NCBI GenBank assembly: GCA_963816435.1
Contig: CAWFKS010000015.1
Location: forward strand, 1-64,000
DNA: 64,000 bases
DNA from: CAWFKS01 sp963816435
Lineage (GTDB): Bacteria > Pseudomonadota > Alphaproteobacteria > Rhizobiales > Rhizobiaceae
Reading direction: 5' to 3'
Made by a program: the position numbers and the translations under genes. The notes beneath the pieces were generated by a model. That model saw only the letters and a list, made by a program, of their open reading frames with translations, was not told the origin of the DNA and made no database searches. Positions 19,063 to 27,707 of this stretch are shown in pieces. The stretch's first letter is position 1; the number at the start of each line of letters is the position of its first letter.

Positions 19063-20225
19063 GCCTGCTTTCGTCGCTGCGGCCGCAGGCGCGGGAGGCG
19101 CCCGAAAGCGGCATCGTCGAACTGGTCAACTTCGCCCGCACCAGACAGGGACTGCTTCCCTTCTGGGTGGGCGAGGGCGACCTGCCGACCCCCGCCTTCA
19201 TCGCCGATCCGGCGGCCGAGGCGTTGAAGGGCGGCGAGACCTTCTACACCTACCAGCGCGGCATCCCGGAACTGCGCGAGGCGCTGGCAGGCTATCACGC
19301 CCGGCATTTCGGCCGTGCGTTCGCGCCGGAGGAATTCATCGTCACCGGCGGCGGCATGCAGTCGATCCGCCTGGCGCTCGATGCCGTGGCCGGGGCGGGT
19401 GACGAGATCGTCTATCTCACCCCCGCCTGGCCGAATTTTTCGGCCGCCTTCGCCATCAGCGGCGGCATCCCGGTGCCGGTGCAGCTCGACTTTTCAGGCA
19501 ACGGCTGGTCGCTCGACCTCGAGAAGCTCGAGGCGTCGCTGACGCCGGCCACCCGCGCCATCTTCGTCAACACGCCGGCGAACCCGACCGGCTGGACGGC
19601 GGATGCCGAGACGCTGAAGGCGATCCTGGACCTGGCCCGCCGCCGCGGGCTCTGGATCATTGCCGACGAGATTTATGCGCGTTTCCACTACGACGGCCGG
19701 CGCGCGCCCTCCTTCATGGACGTGGCCTCGCCCGAGGACAGGATCGTCTACGTCAACAGCTTTTCCAAGAACTGGGCGATGACCGGTTGGCGCATGGGCT
19801 GGCTGAAGGTCCATCCCGAGCTCCAGCAGGTCTTCGAGAACCTCGTGCAATATTCGACGTCCGGCGTTGCCGCCTTCATGCAGCGAGGCGGCGTCGCGGC
19901 TCTCGAGGAGGGCGACGAATTCGTCGCCGCACAGGTCGAGCGGGCGCGGCAGGGCCGCGACATCGTCGCCCGCGCCCTCGGCGAAACCGGACGCGTGCGC
20001 TTCAGCCTGCCGCAGGGTGCCTTCTACATGTTCTTCGCGATCGACGGGGTGAGCGATTCGCGCGCCGCCGCCTTCGACATCGTCGAGGGGGCAAACGTCG
20101 GCCTGGCGCCGGGTTCGGCTTTCGGGCCGGGTGGCGAGGCCTTCTTCCGCCTGTGCTTCAACCGCCGCCTCGACCAGGTCGAGGAAGGGGCAAGGCGGCT
20201 GGCCGAGTGGATTGCGAAGCGCTGA
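19059..20225 (+). CDS. PLP-dependent class I/II aminotransferase
   Basis: 388 residues of fold-type I aminotransferase. Blocks seen are FYTYQRGIPELREAL, the PLP-phosphate loop GGGMQSIRLAL, NTPANPTGW (conserved Asn), IIADEIYARFHYDG (Asp/Tyr contacting PLP), VNSFSKNWAMTGWRMGW (Schiff-base Lys) and FFRLCFNRRLDQ (substrate-carboxylate Arg). It belongs to the aspartate/aromatic aminotransferase-like group, but the specificity is not predictable. It overlaps the mscL stop by 4 nt and converges on hemA, whose stop is 3 bp away. Confidence 0.88.
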   Translation: MSLLSSLRPQAREAPESGIVELVNFARTRQGLLPFWVGEGDLPTPAFIADPAAEALKGGETFYTYQRGIPELREALAGYHARHFGRAFAPEEFIVTGGGMQSIRLALDAVAGAGDEIVYLTPAWPNFSAAFAISGGIPVPVQLDFSGNGWSLDLEKLEASLTPATRAIFVNTPANPTGWTADAETLKAILDLARRRGLWIIADEIYARFHYDGRRAPSFMDVASPEDRIVYVNSFSKNWAMTGWRMGWLKVHPELQQVFENLVQYSTSGVAAFMQRGGVAALEEGDEFVAAQVERARQGRDIVARALGETGRVRFSLPQGAFYMFFAIDGVSDSRAAAFDIVEGANVGLAPGSAFGPGGEAFFRLCFNRRLDQVEEGARRLAEWIAKR

Positions 20226-20228
20226 GGC

Positions 20229-21506
20229 TCAGCCGCCCGACTTCGGCACCACCAGCGGCACGATGCGCTCGCTTTCGGCGACACGCGGCTGACTGGCATC
20301 GTGGAAGGGAATGCCGAGCGCTTCCCAGGTTTCCATCAGCGCGCCCTTGAGACCTTCGATCAGCTCGTCGCTGTGAAACGGCGTCGGCGTGATTCGCAGC
20401 CGCTCCGTGCCGCGCGGAACGGTCGGGTAGTTGATCGGCTGGATGTAGATGCCGTGCTTGGCGAGCAGCCGGTCCGAGGCCATCTTGCAGAGCTCGGGAT
20501 CGCCGACCAGCACCGGCACGATGTGCGTGACCGACGGCATTACCGGCAGGCCGGCGTCCGACAGAACGTCCTTGGTGCGCTGGGCCTGGCGCTGCTGGGC
20601 GTCGCGCTCGCTCAGCGAGGCCTTGAGGTGGCGGATCGAGGTTGCCGCGGCCGCAGCGATCGAGGGCGGCAGCGCGGTCGTGAAGATGAAGCCCGGCGCA
20701 TAGGAGCGCACGGCGTCGATGATCGCCGCAGTGCCGGTTATGTAGCCGCCGAGCGTGCCGAAGGCCTTGGCGAGCGTCCCCTCTATGACGTCGATGCGAT
20801 GTGCCAGTCCCTCACGCTCGGTGATGCCGCCGCCGTGGTCGCCATACATGCCGACCGCGTGGACCTCGTCGATATAGGTCATCGCGTTGTACTTGTCGGC
20901 GAGGTCGGCAATCTCCTTGATCGGCGCGATGTCGCCGTCCATCGAGTAGACCGATTCGAACACGATCAGCTTGGCGCGCTCGCGACCCGCCGCTTTCAGC
21001 AGGCTTTCGAGGTGATCGAGATCGTTGTGGCGGAAGACCTTCTTTTCCGCGCCCGAGCGGCGCACGCCCTCGATCATCGAAGCGTGGTTGAGCTCGTCGG
21101 AAAGAATCAGGCAGTTCGGCAGCAGCCGCGCGATGGTGGAGATTGCGGCCTCGTTCGAGACGAACCCGGACGTGAAGACCAGCGCCGCTTCCTTACCGTG
21201 CAGGTCGGCGAGTTCGGCTTCCAGCTCGACCAGCGGATGATTGGTGCCCGAAATGTTGCGGGTGCCGCCGGCACCAGAGCCCATGCTGCCGGCCGCGTTC
21301 TGCATCGCCGCGATCACCTCGGGATGCTGGCCCATGCCGAGATAGTCGTTGGAGCACCAGACGGTGATTTCCTCGGCCTTGCCTTCGGACCGCCAGATGG
21401 CGCGCGGGAAACGTCCAACGATGCGCTCCAGGTCTGCGAAAACGCGGTAGCGCCGCTCCGCGTGAACCTGGTCGACCGCTTCCTCGAAAAACCGCTGATA
21501 GTTCAT
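20229..21506 (-). CDS. hemA: 5-aminolevulinate synthase
   Basis: Condenses glycine with succinyl-CoA to 5-aminolevulinate, the first step of haem synthesis in alphaproteobacteria (Shemin route), with PLP. At 425 residues it is of family length. It begins MNYQRFFEEAVDQVHAERRY; key blocks are WCSNDYLGMGQHP, GSGAGGTRNISGTNH, YIDEVHAVGMYGDHGGG (Asp/His for PLP) and GTLAKAFGTLGGY with the catalytic Lys. The 236-bp gap upstream holds a perfect FNR/FixK box at 21631-21644, suggesting oxygen-responsive expression. It is convergent with the aminotransferase gene. Confidence 0.96.
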   Translation of the reverse strand: MNYQRFFEEAVDQVHAERRYRVFADLERIVGRFPRAIWRSEGKAEEITVWCSNDYLGMGQHPEVIAAMQNAAGSMGSGAGGTRNISGTNHPLVELEAELADLHGKEAALVFTSGFVSNEAAISTIARLLPNCLILSDELNHASMIEGVRRSGAEKKVFRHNDLDHLESLLKAAGRERAKLIVFESVYSMDGDIAPIKEIADLADKYNAMTYIDEVHAVGMYGDHGGGITEREGLAHRIDVIEGTLAKAFGTLGGYITGTAAIIDAVRSYAPGFIFTTALPPSIAAAAATSIRHLKASLSERDAQQRQAQRTKDVLSDAGLPVMPSVTHIVPVLVGDPELCKMASDRLLAKHGIYIQPINYPTVPRGTERLRITPTPFHSDELIEGLKGALMETWEALGIPFHDASQPRVAESERIVPLVVPKSGG

Positions 21507-21630
21507 GTCTTCTTCCCGAATGCGGCGCGGATATTACTTGCGCGCCCGGTTCGCGTCCATTGCCGCGTGGCGGTCAAAATGCCACGCCGGCACGCGTGTG
21601 GAGAGGGAACACGGCGGGGGCTTCAGTCCC

Positions 21631-21644
21631 TTGATTGAAATCAA
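21631..21644. promoter_or_regulatory. FNR/FixK-type anaerobox upstream of hemA
   Basis: TTGATTGAAATCAA is a perfect TTGAT-N4-ATCAA palindrome, the binding site of FNR/FixK/FnrN proteins. It lies 125 bp upstream of the hemA start and behind the stop of the MarR gene, so hemA is the only downstream gene it can serve. Confidence 0.7.
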
Positions 21645-21742
21645 TCGCATGTGACTTCCGTCTCCGCCCATGGACGGCAGACGGACCATATGTCCCGCCA
21701 ACCGCTCTTGTGAAGACCGAACAACCGTCATCACGGGATGTT

Positions 21743-22276
21743 TCATGTCGAAGAGCGTGGAGCGTCCTGCGCTACGCGGTCGTGCGCCTGCCGCACCGCC
21801 GGCGCCCGCTCCAGCAGCGAGGCCAGTGCGTCTGCAGAGGCCAGCAATGCCGCGCGCTGTTCCTCGCGCAATGCGGCGAAGCGGCTCGCCACAGTGTCCC
21901 CCAATGGCTCCGGTGCCTTCGCCACCAGCCCCGCACCGGACGCGGTCAGGCGGGTGTGGACGATGCGCCGGTCAGTCATCGAGCGGTAGCGCTCGATGAT
22001 GCCGCGCTCTTCGAGATTGTCGAGGACCGTCACCACCGTGGCTGGGCTGAGGTCGGCGTGGGCCGAAAGCACGGTCGTGGTGACCTCACCCAGTTCGCTG
22101 ATGCCCTTGAGCACGACCAGCTGCGCCGCGGTCAGCCCGCAGGACTTCGACAGCGCCTTCGACTGCAGGTCGTTTGCCCGCACGATCCGCCGCACCGCCT
22201 TTTCCAGCGCCCTCAGCTCGGGCACATGGAACTTTGAAGAGGCGATGCGGGTTTTCGGGTTGACGGGGCATTTCAA
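21743..22276 (-). CDS. MarR family transcriptional regulator, divergent to the NAGGN operon
   Basis: 177 residues with the winged-helix core SCGLTAAQLVVLKGISELGE, recognition-helix region LSPATVVTVLDNLEERGIIER, and the wing STDRR-like RSMTDRRIVHTRLTASG. It probably acts as a dimeric repressor or regulator of the divergent asnO-ngg-peptidase operon, from which it is separated by 82 bp carrying a 21-bp near-palindrome. MarR genes are usual companions of NAGGN loci. The signal (osmotic or metabolite) is unknown. Confidence 0.88.
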   Translation of the reverse strand: MKCPVNPKTRIASSKFHVPELRALEKAVRRIVRANDLQSKALSKSCGLTAAQLVVLKGISELGEVTTTVLSAHADLSPATVVTVLDNLEERGIIERYRSMTDRRIVHTRLTASGAGLVAKAPEPLGDTVASRFAALREEQRAALLASADALASLLERAPAVRQAHDRVAQDAPRSST

Positions 22277-22287
22277 TCGTCATTCAT

Positions 22288-22316
22288 TTGACATCTAATT
22301 ATCAGAACTATAACTA
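22288..22316 (+). promoter_or_regulatory. putative promoter with overlapping MarR operator for asnO
   Basis: TTGACA (22288-22293) and TATAAC (22309-22314) are spaced by 15 nt in an AT-rich patch of an otherwise GC-rich region. The 21-bp stretch 22296-22316 is an imperfect inverted repeat with TAATTAT and ATAACTA arms, covering the spacer and -10. This is the placement expected of a MarR-type operator. Spacing of 15 is short, so the exact -35 may differ. Confidence 0.5.
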
Positions 22317-22358
22317 ACCACGCAAAATTGCAAATGGCCAAGGAGGGTTGATCCGGAC

Positions 22359-24134
22359 GTGTGTGGGATTTGCGGAGAAGTGAGGTTCGACAGCGAGGCC
22401 CCGTCGGCGGCTGCGGTATCGGCTATGATGGAGAAGCTGGCGCCCCGCGGACCCGACAATTGGGGTCTGGTGAGCCACGGCCGTGCCGCGTTCGGTCATC
22501 GCAGGCTGAAGATCATCGACCTGTCGGAGCGGGCGCGCCAGCCGATGACGGATTCCGATCTCGGGCTGACCATCACCTTCAACGGCTGCATCTACAACTA
22601 TCCGGAGCTTCGCGCCGAACTCGAGGGGAAGGGCTACGAGTTCTTCTCCACGGGTGACACCGAGGTCGTGCTGAAGGCATGGCACGCCTGGGGAAGGGAC
22701 TGCGTCACCAGATTCCACGGCATGTTCGCCTTCGTCGTGCACGAGCGCGATTCCGGCCGCGTCGTCATGGCGCGCGATCGCTTCGGCATCAAGCCGCTCT
22801 ATCTCTCGGAGACCCCGCACGCCTTGCGCTTCGCATCGTCGCTGCCCGCGCTTCTGGCGGCAGGCGACGTCGACACCTCGATCGACCGTGTGGCGTTGCA
22901 TCACTACATGACGTTCCACGCCGTCGTGCCGCCGCCGCGCACCATCATCAACGGCGTCAAGAAGCTGCCGCCGGCCACGATCCGCGTCATCGAGCCGGAC
23001 GGGTCGAGCAGGGACACCGTCTACTGGAACCCTCCGTTCGCGCGCGACCCGGGGATGGCCTCGCTCTCGGCAGACGAATGGCGCGACCGCGTCCTCGATT
23101 CGCTGCGCACCGCCGTCAAACGGCGCATGGTCGCCGACGTGCCGGTGGGCGTGCTTCTGTCGGGCGGAGTGGATTCCAGCGTCATCGTCGGGCTTCTGGC
23201 CGAAGCCGGCCAGCACGGACTGATGACGTTTTCCGTCGGCTTCCAGGAGGCCAAGGGCGAGAAGGGCGACGAGTTCCAGTATTCCGACCTCATCGCCGAG
23301 CGGTTCGGCACCGACCACCACAAGATCTTCGTGCCGTCCTCGGAACTCATGGACGCGTTGCCGGGCACCTTCGCGGCGATGTCGGAGCCGATGGTCTCCT
23401 ACGACAATGTCGGCTTCTATCTTCTGTCGAAGGAAGTTTCGAAGCACATCAAGGTGGTTCAGTCGGGTCAGGGTGCCGACGAGATTTTCGGCGGCTATCA
23501 CTGGTATCCGCCACTGATGAACTCCAACGACGTGGTGTCCGACTACGCCAACGTGTTCTTCGACCGGAGCCACCAAAAGCTTGGCACCCAGCTCGCTCCC
23601 GAATGGCTCGCCGAGACCGACGTCAGCCGCGAACTCGTCGCCGCGCACCTCAACCAGACCGGTGCCGACACGCCTGTCGACCGTGCCCTGCGGCTCGATT
23701 CGGAAGTCATGCTGGTCGACGATCCGGTCAAGCGCGTCGACAACATGACCATGGCCTGGGGGCTGGAGGCGCGCGTGCCGTTCCTCGACCACGAACTGGT
23801 CGAACTCGCCGCCAAGGTACCGCCGGAGGAGAAGCTCAAGGGCGGCGGCAAGGGCGTCCTCAAGGAGGCGGCCCGCCAGGTGATCCCCAGCGAGGTGATC
23901 GACCGGAAGAAGGGCTATTTTCCGGTTCCCGAACTGAAATACATCGCCGGCCCCTATCTCGACCTGGTGCGTGACGCGCTGACCTCGCAGGCAGCGCGGG
24001 AGCGTGGGCTGTTCCGGGACGATTATCTGCAGACACTCTTCGACGAGCCCGCCGAGCACATCACGCCGCTCAGGGGCTCCGAGCTCTGGCAGGTCGGCTT
24101 GCTCGAGTTGTGGCTGCAGACGCAGGGGATCTGA
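22359..24134 (+). CDS. asnO: N-acetylglutaminylglutamine amidotransferase
   Basis: A 591-residue asparagine-synthetase-like enzyme that forms the C-terminal amide of the osmolyte N-acetylglutaminylglutamine amide. The GTG start is followed directly by Cys2 (MCGICGEV), the glutaminase nucleophile. GDTEVVLKAWHAWG and RDRFGIKPLYL belong to the glutaminase domain; the ATP-pyrophosphatase domain has LLSGGVDSSVIVGLL and QGADEIFGGYHWYP. AAGGAGGG lies 11 nt before the GTG. It is the first gene of a three-gene operon (4 nt before ngg), opposite a MarR gene. Confidence 0.92.
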   Translation: MCGICGEVRFDSEAPSAAAVSAMMEKLAPRGPDNWGLVSHGRAAFGHRRLKIIDLSERARQPMTDSDLGLTITFNGCIYNYPELRAELEGKGYEFFSTGDTEVVLKAWHAWGRDCVTRFHGMFAFVVHERDSGRVVMARDRFGIKPLYLSETPHALRFASSLPALLAAGDVDTSIDRVALHHYMTFHAVVPPPRTIINGVKKLPPATIRVIEPDGSSRDTVYWNPPFARDPGMASLSADEWRDRVLDSLRTAVKRRMVADVPVGVLLSGGVDSSVIVGLLAEAGQHGLMTFSVGFQEAKGEKGDEFQYSDLIAERFGTDHHKIFVPSSELMDALPGTFAAMSEPMVSYDNVGFYLLSKEVSKHIKVVQSGQGADEIFGGYHWYPPLMNSNDVVSDYANVFFDRSHQKLGTQLAPEWLAETDVSRELVAAHLNQTGADTPVDRALRLDSEVMLVDDPVKRVDNMTMAWGLEARVPFLDHELVELAAKVPPEEKLKGGGKGVLKEAARQVIPSEVIDRKKGYFPVPELKYIAGPYLDLVRDALTSQAARERGLFRDDYLQTLFDEPAEHITPLRGSELWQVGLLELWLQTQGI

Positions 24135-24138
24135 GGTC

Positions 24139-25951
24139 ATGGCGAAGCCGGACACCGCCTCGAAATCCGGACGCGGCAGCGAGCGGGCGCTACGCCACCG
24201 GCTGAAGCGCCTGCGTGACGAATCCATGAAGCCGCCGATCCACGAGGAAGGGGCACCCGCGCCGGCCAAGTCGGTGGCGCTGGACTGCGGCTGGGGGCGC
24301 CTGCTGTTTGCCCAGACCTTCGAGGAGAACGCGGCGATCGTGGAGGCGCTGCGCGCCGAAGGCCCGGAACGCCGCGACATCGCCTTCTATATCCGCGATC
24401 CGCACGTGCTCCTGTCGCTGGCGCCGCAGGAGGTATTTCTCGATCCGTCCCACACCTACCGCCTCGACCTGTCGACCTATCGTTCCAGCCGGCGCTCGGT
24501 GCGCGGCTACTTCATCCGGCGGCTTTCGTCCGAAAGCGACGCGGAGGCGGTCAACAACATCTATGCGGCGCGCGGCATGGTGCAGGTCAGGCCGGACTTC
24601 TTCTGGCGCCAGCGCGACAGCCGCGCCATCACCTATTTCGTTGCCGAGGACGAAGCCACCGGCGACATCATCGGCACGGTGACCGGCGTCGACCATCGGC
24701 GCGCGTTCGACGATCCCGAGCACGGCTCCTCGCTGTGGTGCCTGGCGGTCGATCCGCAGGCTCGCCATGCCGGTATCGGCGAAATGCTGGTCCGCCGCCT
24801 GGCCGAACACTTCAAGGCGCGCGGCGCGGCCTACATGGACCTGTCGGTCATGCACGACAACACGCAGGCGATCGCCCTCTACGAGAAGCTCGGTTTCCGC
24901 CGCGTTCCGGTGTTCGCGGTGAAGCGCAAGAACACCATCAACGAGCGGCTGTTCTCCGGCCAGGTCGACCACTATGACGAACTGAACCCCTATGCCCGCA
25001 TCATCGTCGACGAGGCGCGCCGGCGCGGCGTGTTCGTCGAGGTGACCGATGCCGAGGGCGGCTTTTTCAGAATGTCCTTCGGCGGCCGCACCGTGCATTG
25101 TCGCGAGGCGCTGTCGGAACTGACCTCGGGCGTGGCAATGTCGATCTGCGACGACAAGGCGGTGACGCGGCGCATGGTCTCGCGAGTCGGCCTCAAGGTG
25201 CCCGAGCAGATCGAGGCTTCGCCTGACGACGAGGACGCCGTAGCGGCTTTTCTCGAAAAGCACGGCTCGGTGGTCGTCAAGCCGGCGCGCGGCGAGCAAG
25301 GCAGGGGCGTGGCGGTCGGGCTCGAGACGGTCGAGGACGTGCAGGGTGCGGTCGGCGGTCGCGCGGGAGGTTTGCGACCGCGTTCTGGTCGAGTCCTGCT
25401 TCCGCGGCGAGGACCTGCGTCTGGTGGTCATCGACTTCCGCCTTGTCGCGGCTGCGGTTCGGCGGCCGCCGCGGATCGTCGGCGACGGCACCAGCACGGT
25501 CGACAAGCTGATCGAGCGCCAGTCCAGGCGCCGTTCCGCGGCGACCGGCGGCGAGAGCGCCATCCCGGTCGACGACGAGACCCGCCGTTGCCTCGCCTCG
25601 GCCGGATACGAACTCGACAGCGTGCCCGAAAAGGGGGCCGAGATCGTCGTGCGCAAGACGGCCAACCTGCATACCGGGGGCTCCATCCACGACGTCACCG
25701 ACGTTGTCCATCCGGCACTGGTCGAGGCAGCGTGCAAGGCCGCGCGCGCCATCGACATTCCCGTGGTGGGGATCGATTTCATGGTGAGGTCGCCAAGCGA
25801 GCCCGACTATGTTTTTATCGAGGCCAACGAGCGGCCGGGGCTGGCCAACCACGAACCGCGTCCCACGGCGGAGCGGTTCCTCGATCTCCTGTTCCCCATG
25901 TCCGGCCAGAAATCGGCGCAACATGCGATGGCGCAAAAAAGGCAGGCATGA
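24139..25951 (+). CDS. ngg: N-acetylglutaminylglutamine synthetase (GNAT-ATP-grasp), one frameshift as sequenced
   Basis: About 603 residues once an extra G near 25351-25355 is removed. The N-terminal part (100-290) is a GNAT acetyltransferase (LAVDPQARHAGIGEMLVRRL, ALYEKLGFRRVPVFAVKRK). The C-terminal part is ATP-grasp (VVVKPARGEQGRGVAVG, VLVESCFRGEDLRLVVIDFR, FIEANERPGLANHEPRP). Together they acetylate and join two glutamines for NAGGN. The frame break lies in GCGGTCGGCGGTCGCG, where dropping one G gives the family reading AVAVAREVCDRVLVE. The ATG is 4 nt after asnO; the stop overlaps the next start (ATGA). Confidence 0.9.
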
Positions 25952-27136
25952 GCAGAGGGCATGACGTGGGTAAACTGAAGATCGACGTGAACTACCTCGT
26001 CGATCAGCTGAAGGCGCTTCTGTCGATCGACAGCCCGACGGGATACACCGATACCGTCGTGCGCTACTGCACGGAAGAACTGCAGCGGCTGGGGCTGGAC
26101 CCGGAACTCACCCGCCGCGGCGCCATAAGGGCGCTGACGCTGGGCAGTCGACGCCAGGGCGCGCGCGCAATCATCACCCACCTCGACACGCTGGGCGCCC
26201 AGGTGAAGATGGTCAAGGAAAACGGCCGGCTCCAGCTCGTTCCGATCGGCCACTGGTCGGCGCGCTTTCGCCGAGGGCGCGCGTGTGACGCTCTACACCG
26301 AGGCGGGCAGCTATCGCGGCACGATCCTGCCGCTCAAGGCTTCGGGCCACACCTTCAACGACGAGGTCGACACGCTGCCGATCGGCTGGGACTACGTCGA
26401 GCTCCGCCTCGACGCCTTCACCTCAAGCCGCGACGATACGCTGGCGCTCGACATCGACGTCGGGGATTTCGTCGGCGTCGATCCGCTGCCGGAGTTCCTC
26501 GACAACGGCTTCATCAATTCGCGCCATCTCGACGACAAGGCAGGCGTGGCGATCGCCCTCGCCGTCATCGAGGCGGTGGAGCGGGAACGCCCGACCTGTC
26601 CCGTGGACGTGCACTGGCTCTTCACGATCGGCGAGGAAGTCGGCATTGGCGCCGCCTCCATCGTCACGCCAGAGATCGCATCGATGGTGACGGTCGACAA
26701 CGGCACTTCGGCACCCGGGCAGAACTCCTCCGAGTTCGGCGTCACCATCGCCATGGCGGACCAGTCCGGCCCGTTCGACTACCATCTGACCAAGAAGCTG
26801 GTGGATCTGTGCCGCGACGAAGACATCCCCTACCAGAAGGACATCTTCAAGTATTACCGTTCCGATTCCGCATCCGCGCTCGAGGCGGGGCACGACGTGC
26901 GGACGGCGCTGATCGCGTTCGGCATCGACGCGTCCCACGGCTACGAGCGCATCCACGTCGATGCGCTGAGGTCGGTGGCCGACCTCCTCACCGCCTACGT
27001 GGTCAGCCCGCTGGAAATCGAGCGCGACGTTCGCGAGTTCTCCGACATCAAGGGCTTCACCGAACAGCCGACGGAAGCCGCGGAGCAGCCGAAAGTACCC
27101 GGCGTCGACGGCATCGAGGACGACGCGGGCGTGTAG
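25948..27136 (+). CDS. osmoprotectant NAGGN system M42 family peptidase, one frameshift as sequenced
   Basis: A zinc aminopeptidase/deacylase-type M42/M20 hydrolase regularly found with asnO and ngg, presumed to turn over NAGGN or a precursor. About 395 residues after removing one extra T near 26266-26268 (GCGCGCTTTCGCCGAG; expected ARFAEGARV). Metal-site blocks are AIITHLDTLG (His/Asp), NSRHLDDKAGVAIAL (Asp), FTIGEEVGIGAA (Glu-Glu), MVTVDNGTSAPGQNSSE (Asp) and DASHGYERIHVDAL (His). It overlaps ngg by 4 nt and ends the operon. It starts MSRGHDVGKLKIDVNYLVDQ. Confidence 0.87.
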
Positions 27137-27159
27137 GACTCTCTGCCGGAAGACGATCG

Positions 27160-27693
27160 CTATCGCTTCGAGAAGGTGACGTCCGCCGCCTCGACCCAGC
27201 GTCGAGCGGCGTCGTCGTAGATCTGGCCCTTTACGGTGAAGCTGCCGCCTGATGGCTTGCGCAGGCTCGTACGCGTGCGGATCAGCTTGCCCTCGTTGGC
27301 GGTCCGGTAGGAGGCCTCCGAGATCAGGACGTCGCCCTGCAACGTGCTGCGCTGCGACAATATCTGGGCCTTGTCGAGTTCGCTGAACAGGTTTCCGTTG
27401 ATGCTGTTGCCGCTTGCCGTCATTCGCCCGTCCAGCGAGCGCGTGCCCTGTGTCGTGCCGCACTTTCCCGACGTGGTAAGCGAGCGGCTGGACGCATCGA
27501 AGCTCGCTTTGAGGGAGCACCTGATCTTCTGAAGGTCGGCCTTCGGGTTTTCACGCGCCTCGCCGGAGCCGCGCCACTCGCCACTGAAGGATGCCAGGAA
27601 GTCCGCCGCGTCGGCGGACGCCAGCCGGTTCGTGGACAGCGTCGCGAGCAGGGCCATCGCCACGACGAAAGCGGTACGAACGAAAGCACTCAT
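27160..27693 (-). CDS. secreted hypothetical protein
   Basis: 177 residues from the second ATG (MSAFVRTAF); the first, at 27699, adds two residues. A signal peptide is clear (FVVAMALLATLSTNRLASADA), so the protein is periplasmic. The mature part begins DFLASFSGEWRGSGEARENP and is beta-rich with two Cys (IRCSLKAS, SGKCGTT); it resembles small lipocalin- or DUF1579-like secreted proteins only loosely. It follows the exporter gene by 15 bp on the same strand, so the two are probably co-transcribed. I do not assign a function. Confidence 0.72.
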   Translation of the reverse strand: MSAFVRTAFVVAMALLATLSTNRLASADAADFLASFSGEWRGSGEARENPKADLQKIRCSLKASFDASSRSLTTSGKCGTTQGTRSLDGRMTASGNSINGNLFSELDKAQILSQRSTLQGDVLISEASYRTANEGKLIRTRTSLRKPSGGSFTVKGQIYDDAARRWVEAADVTFSKR

Positions 27694-27707
27694 TGTCACT
27701 CGATCCG

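Noticed and set aside
24139..27136. Programmed ribosomal frameshifting in ngg and the M42 peptidase
   Set aside because: The sites lack slippery heptamers, and unrelated housekeeping genes show the same +1 pattern, so an error in the sequence is the simpler cause.
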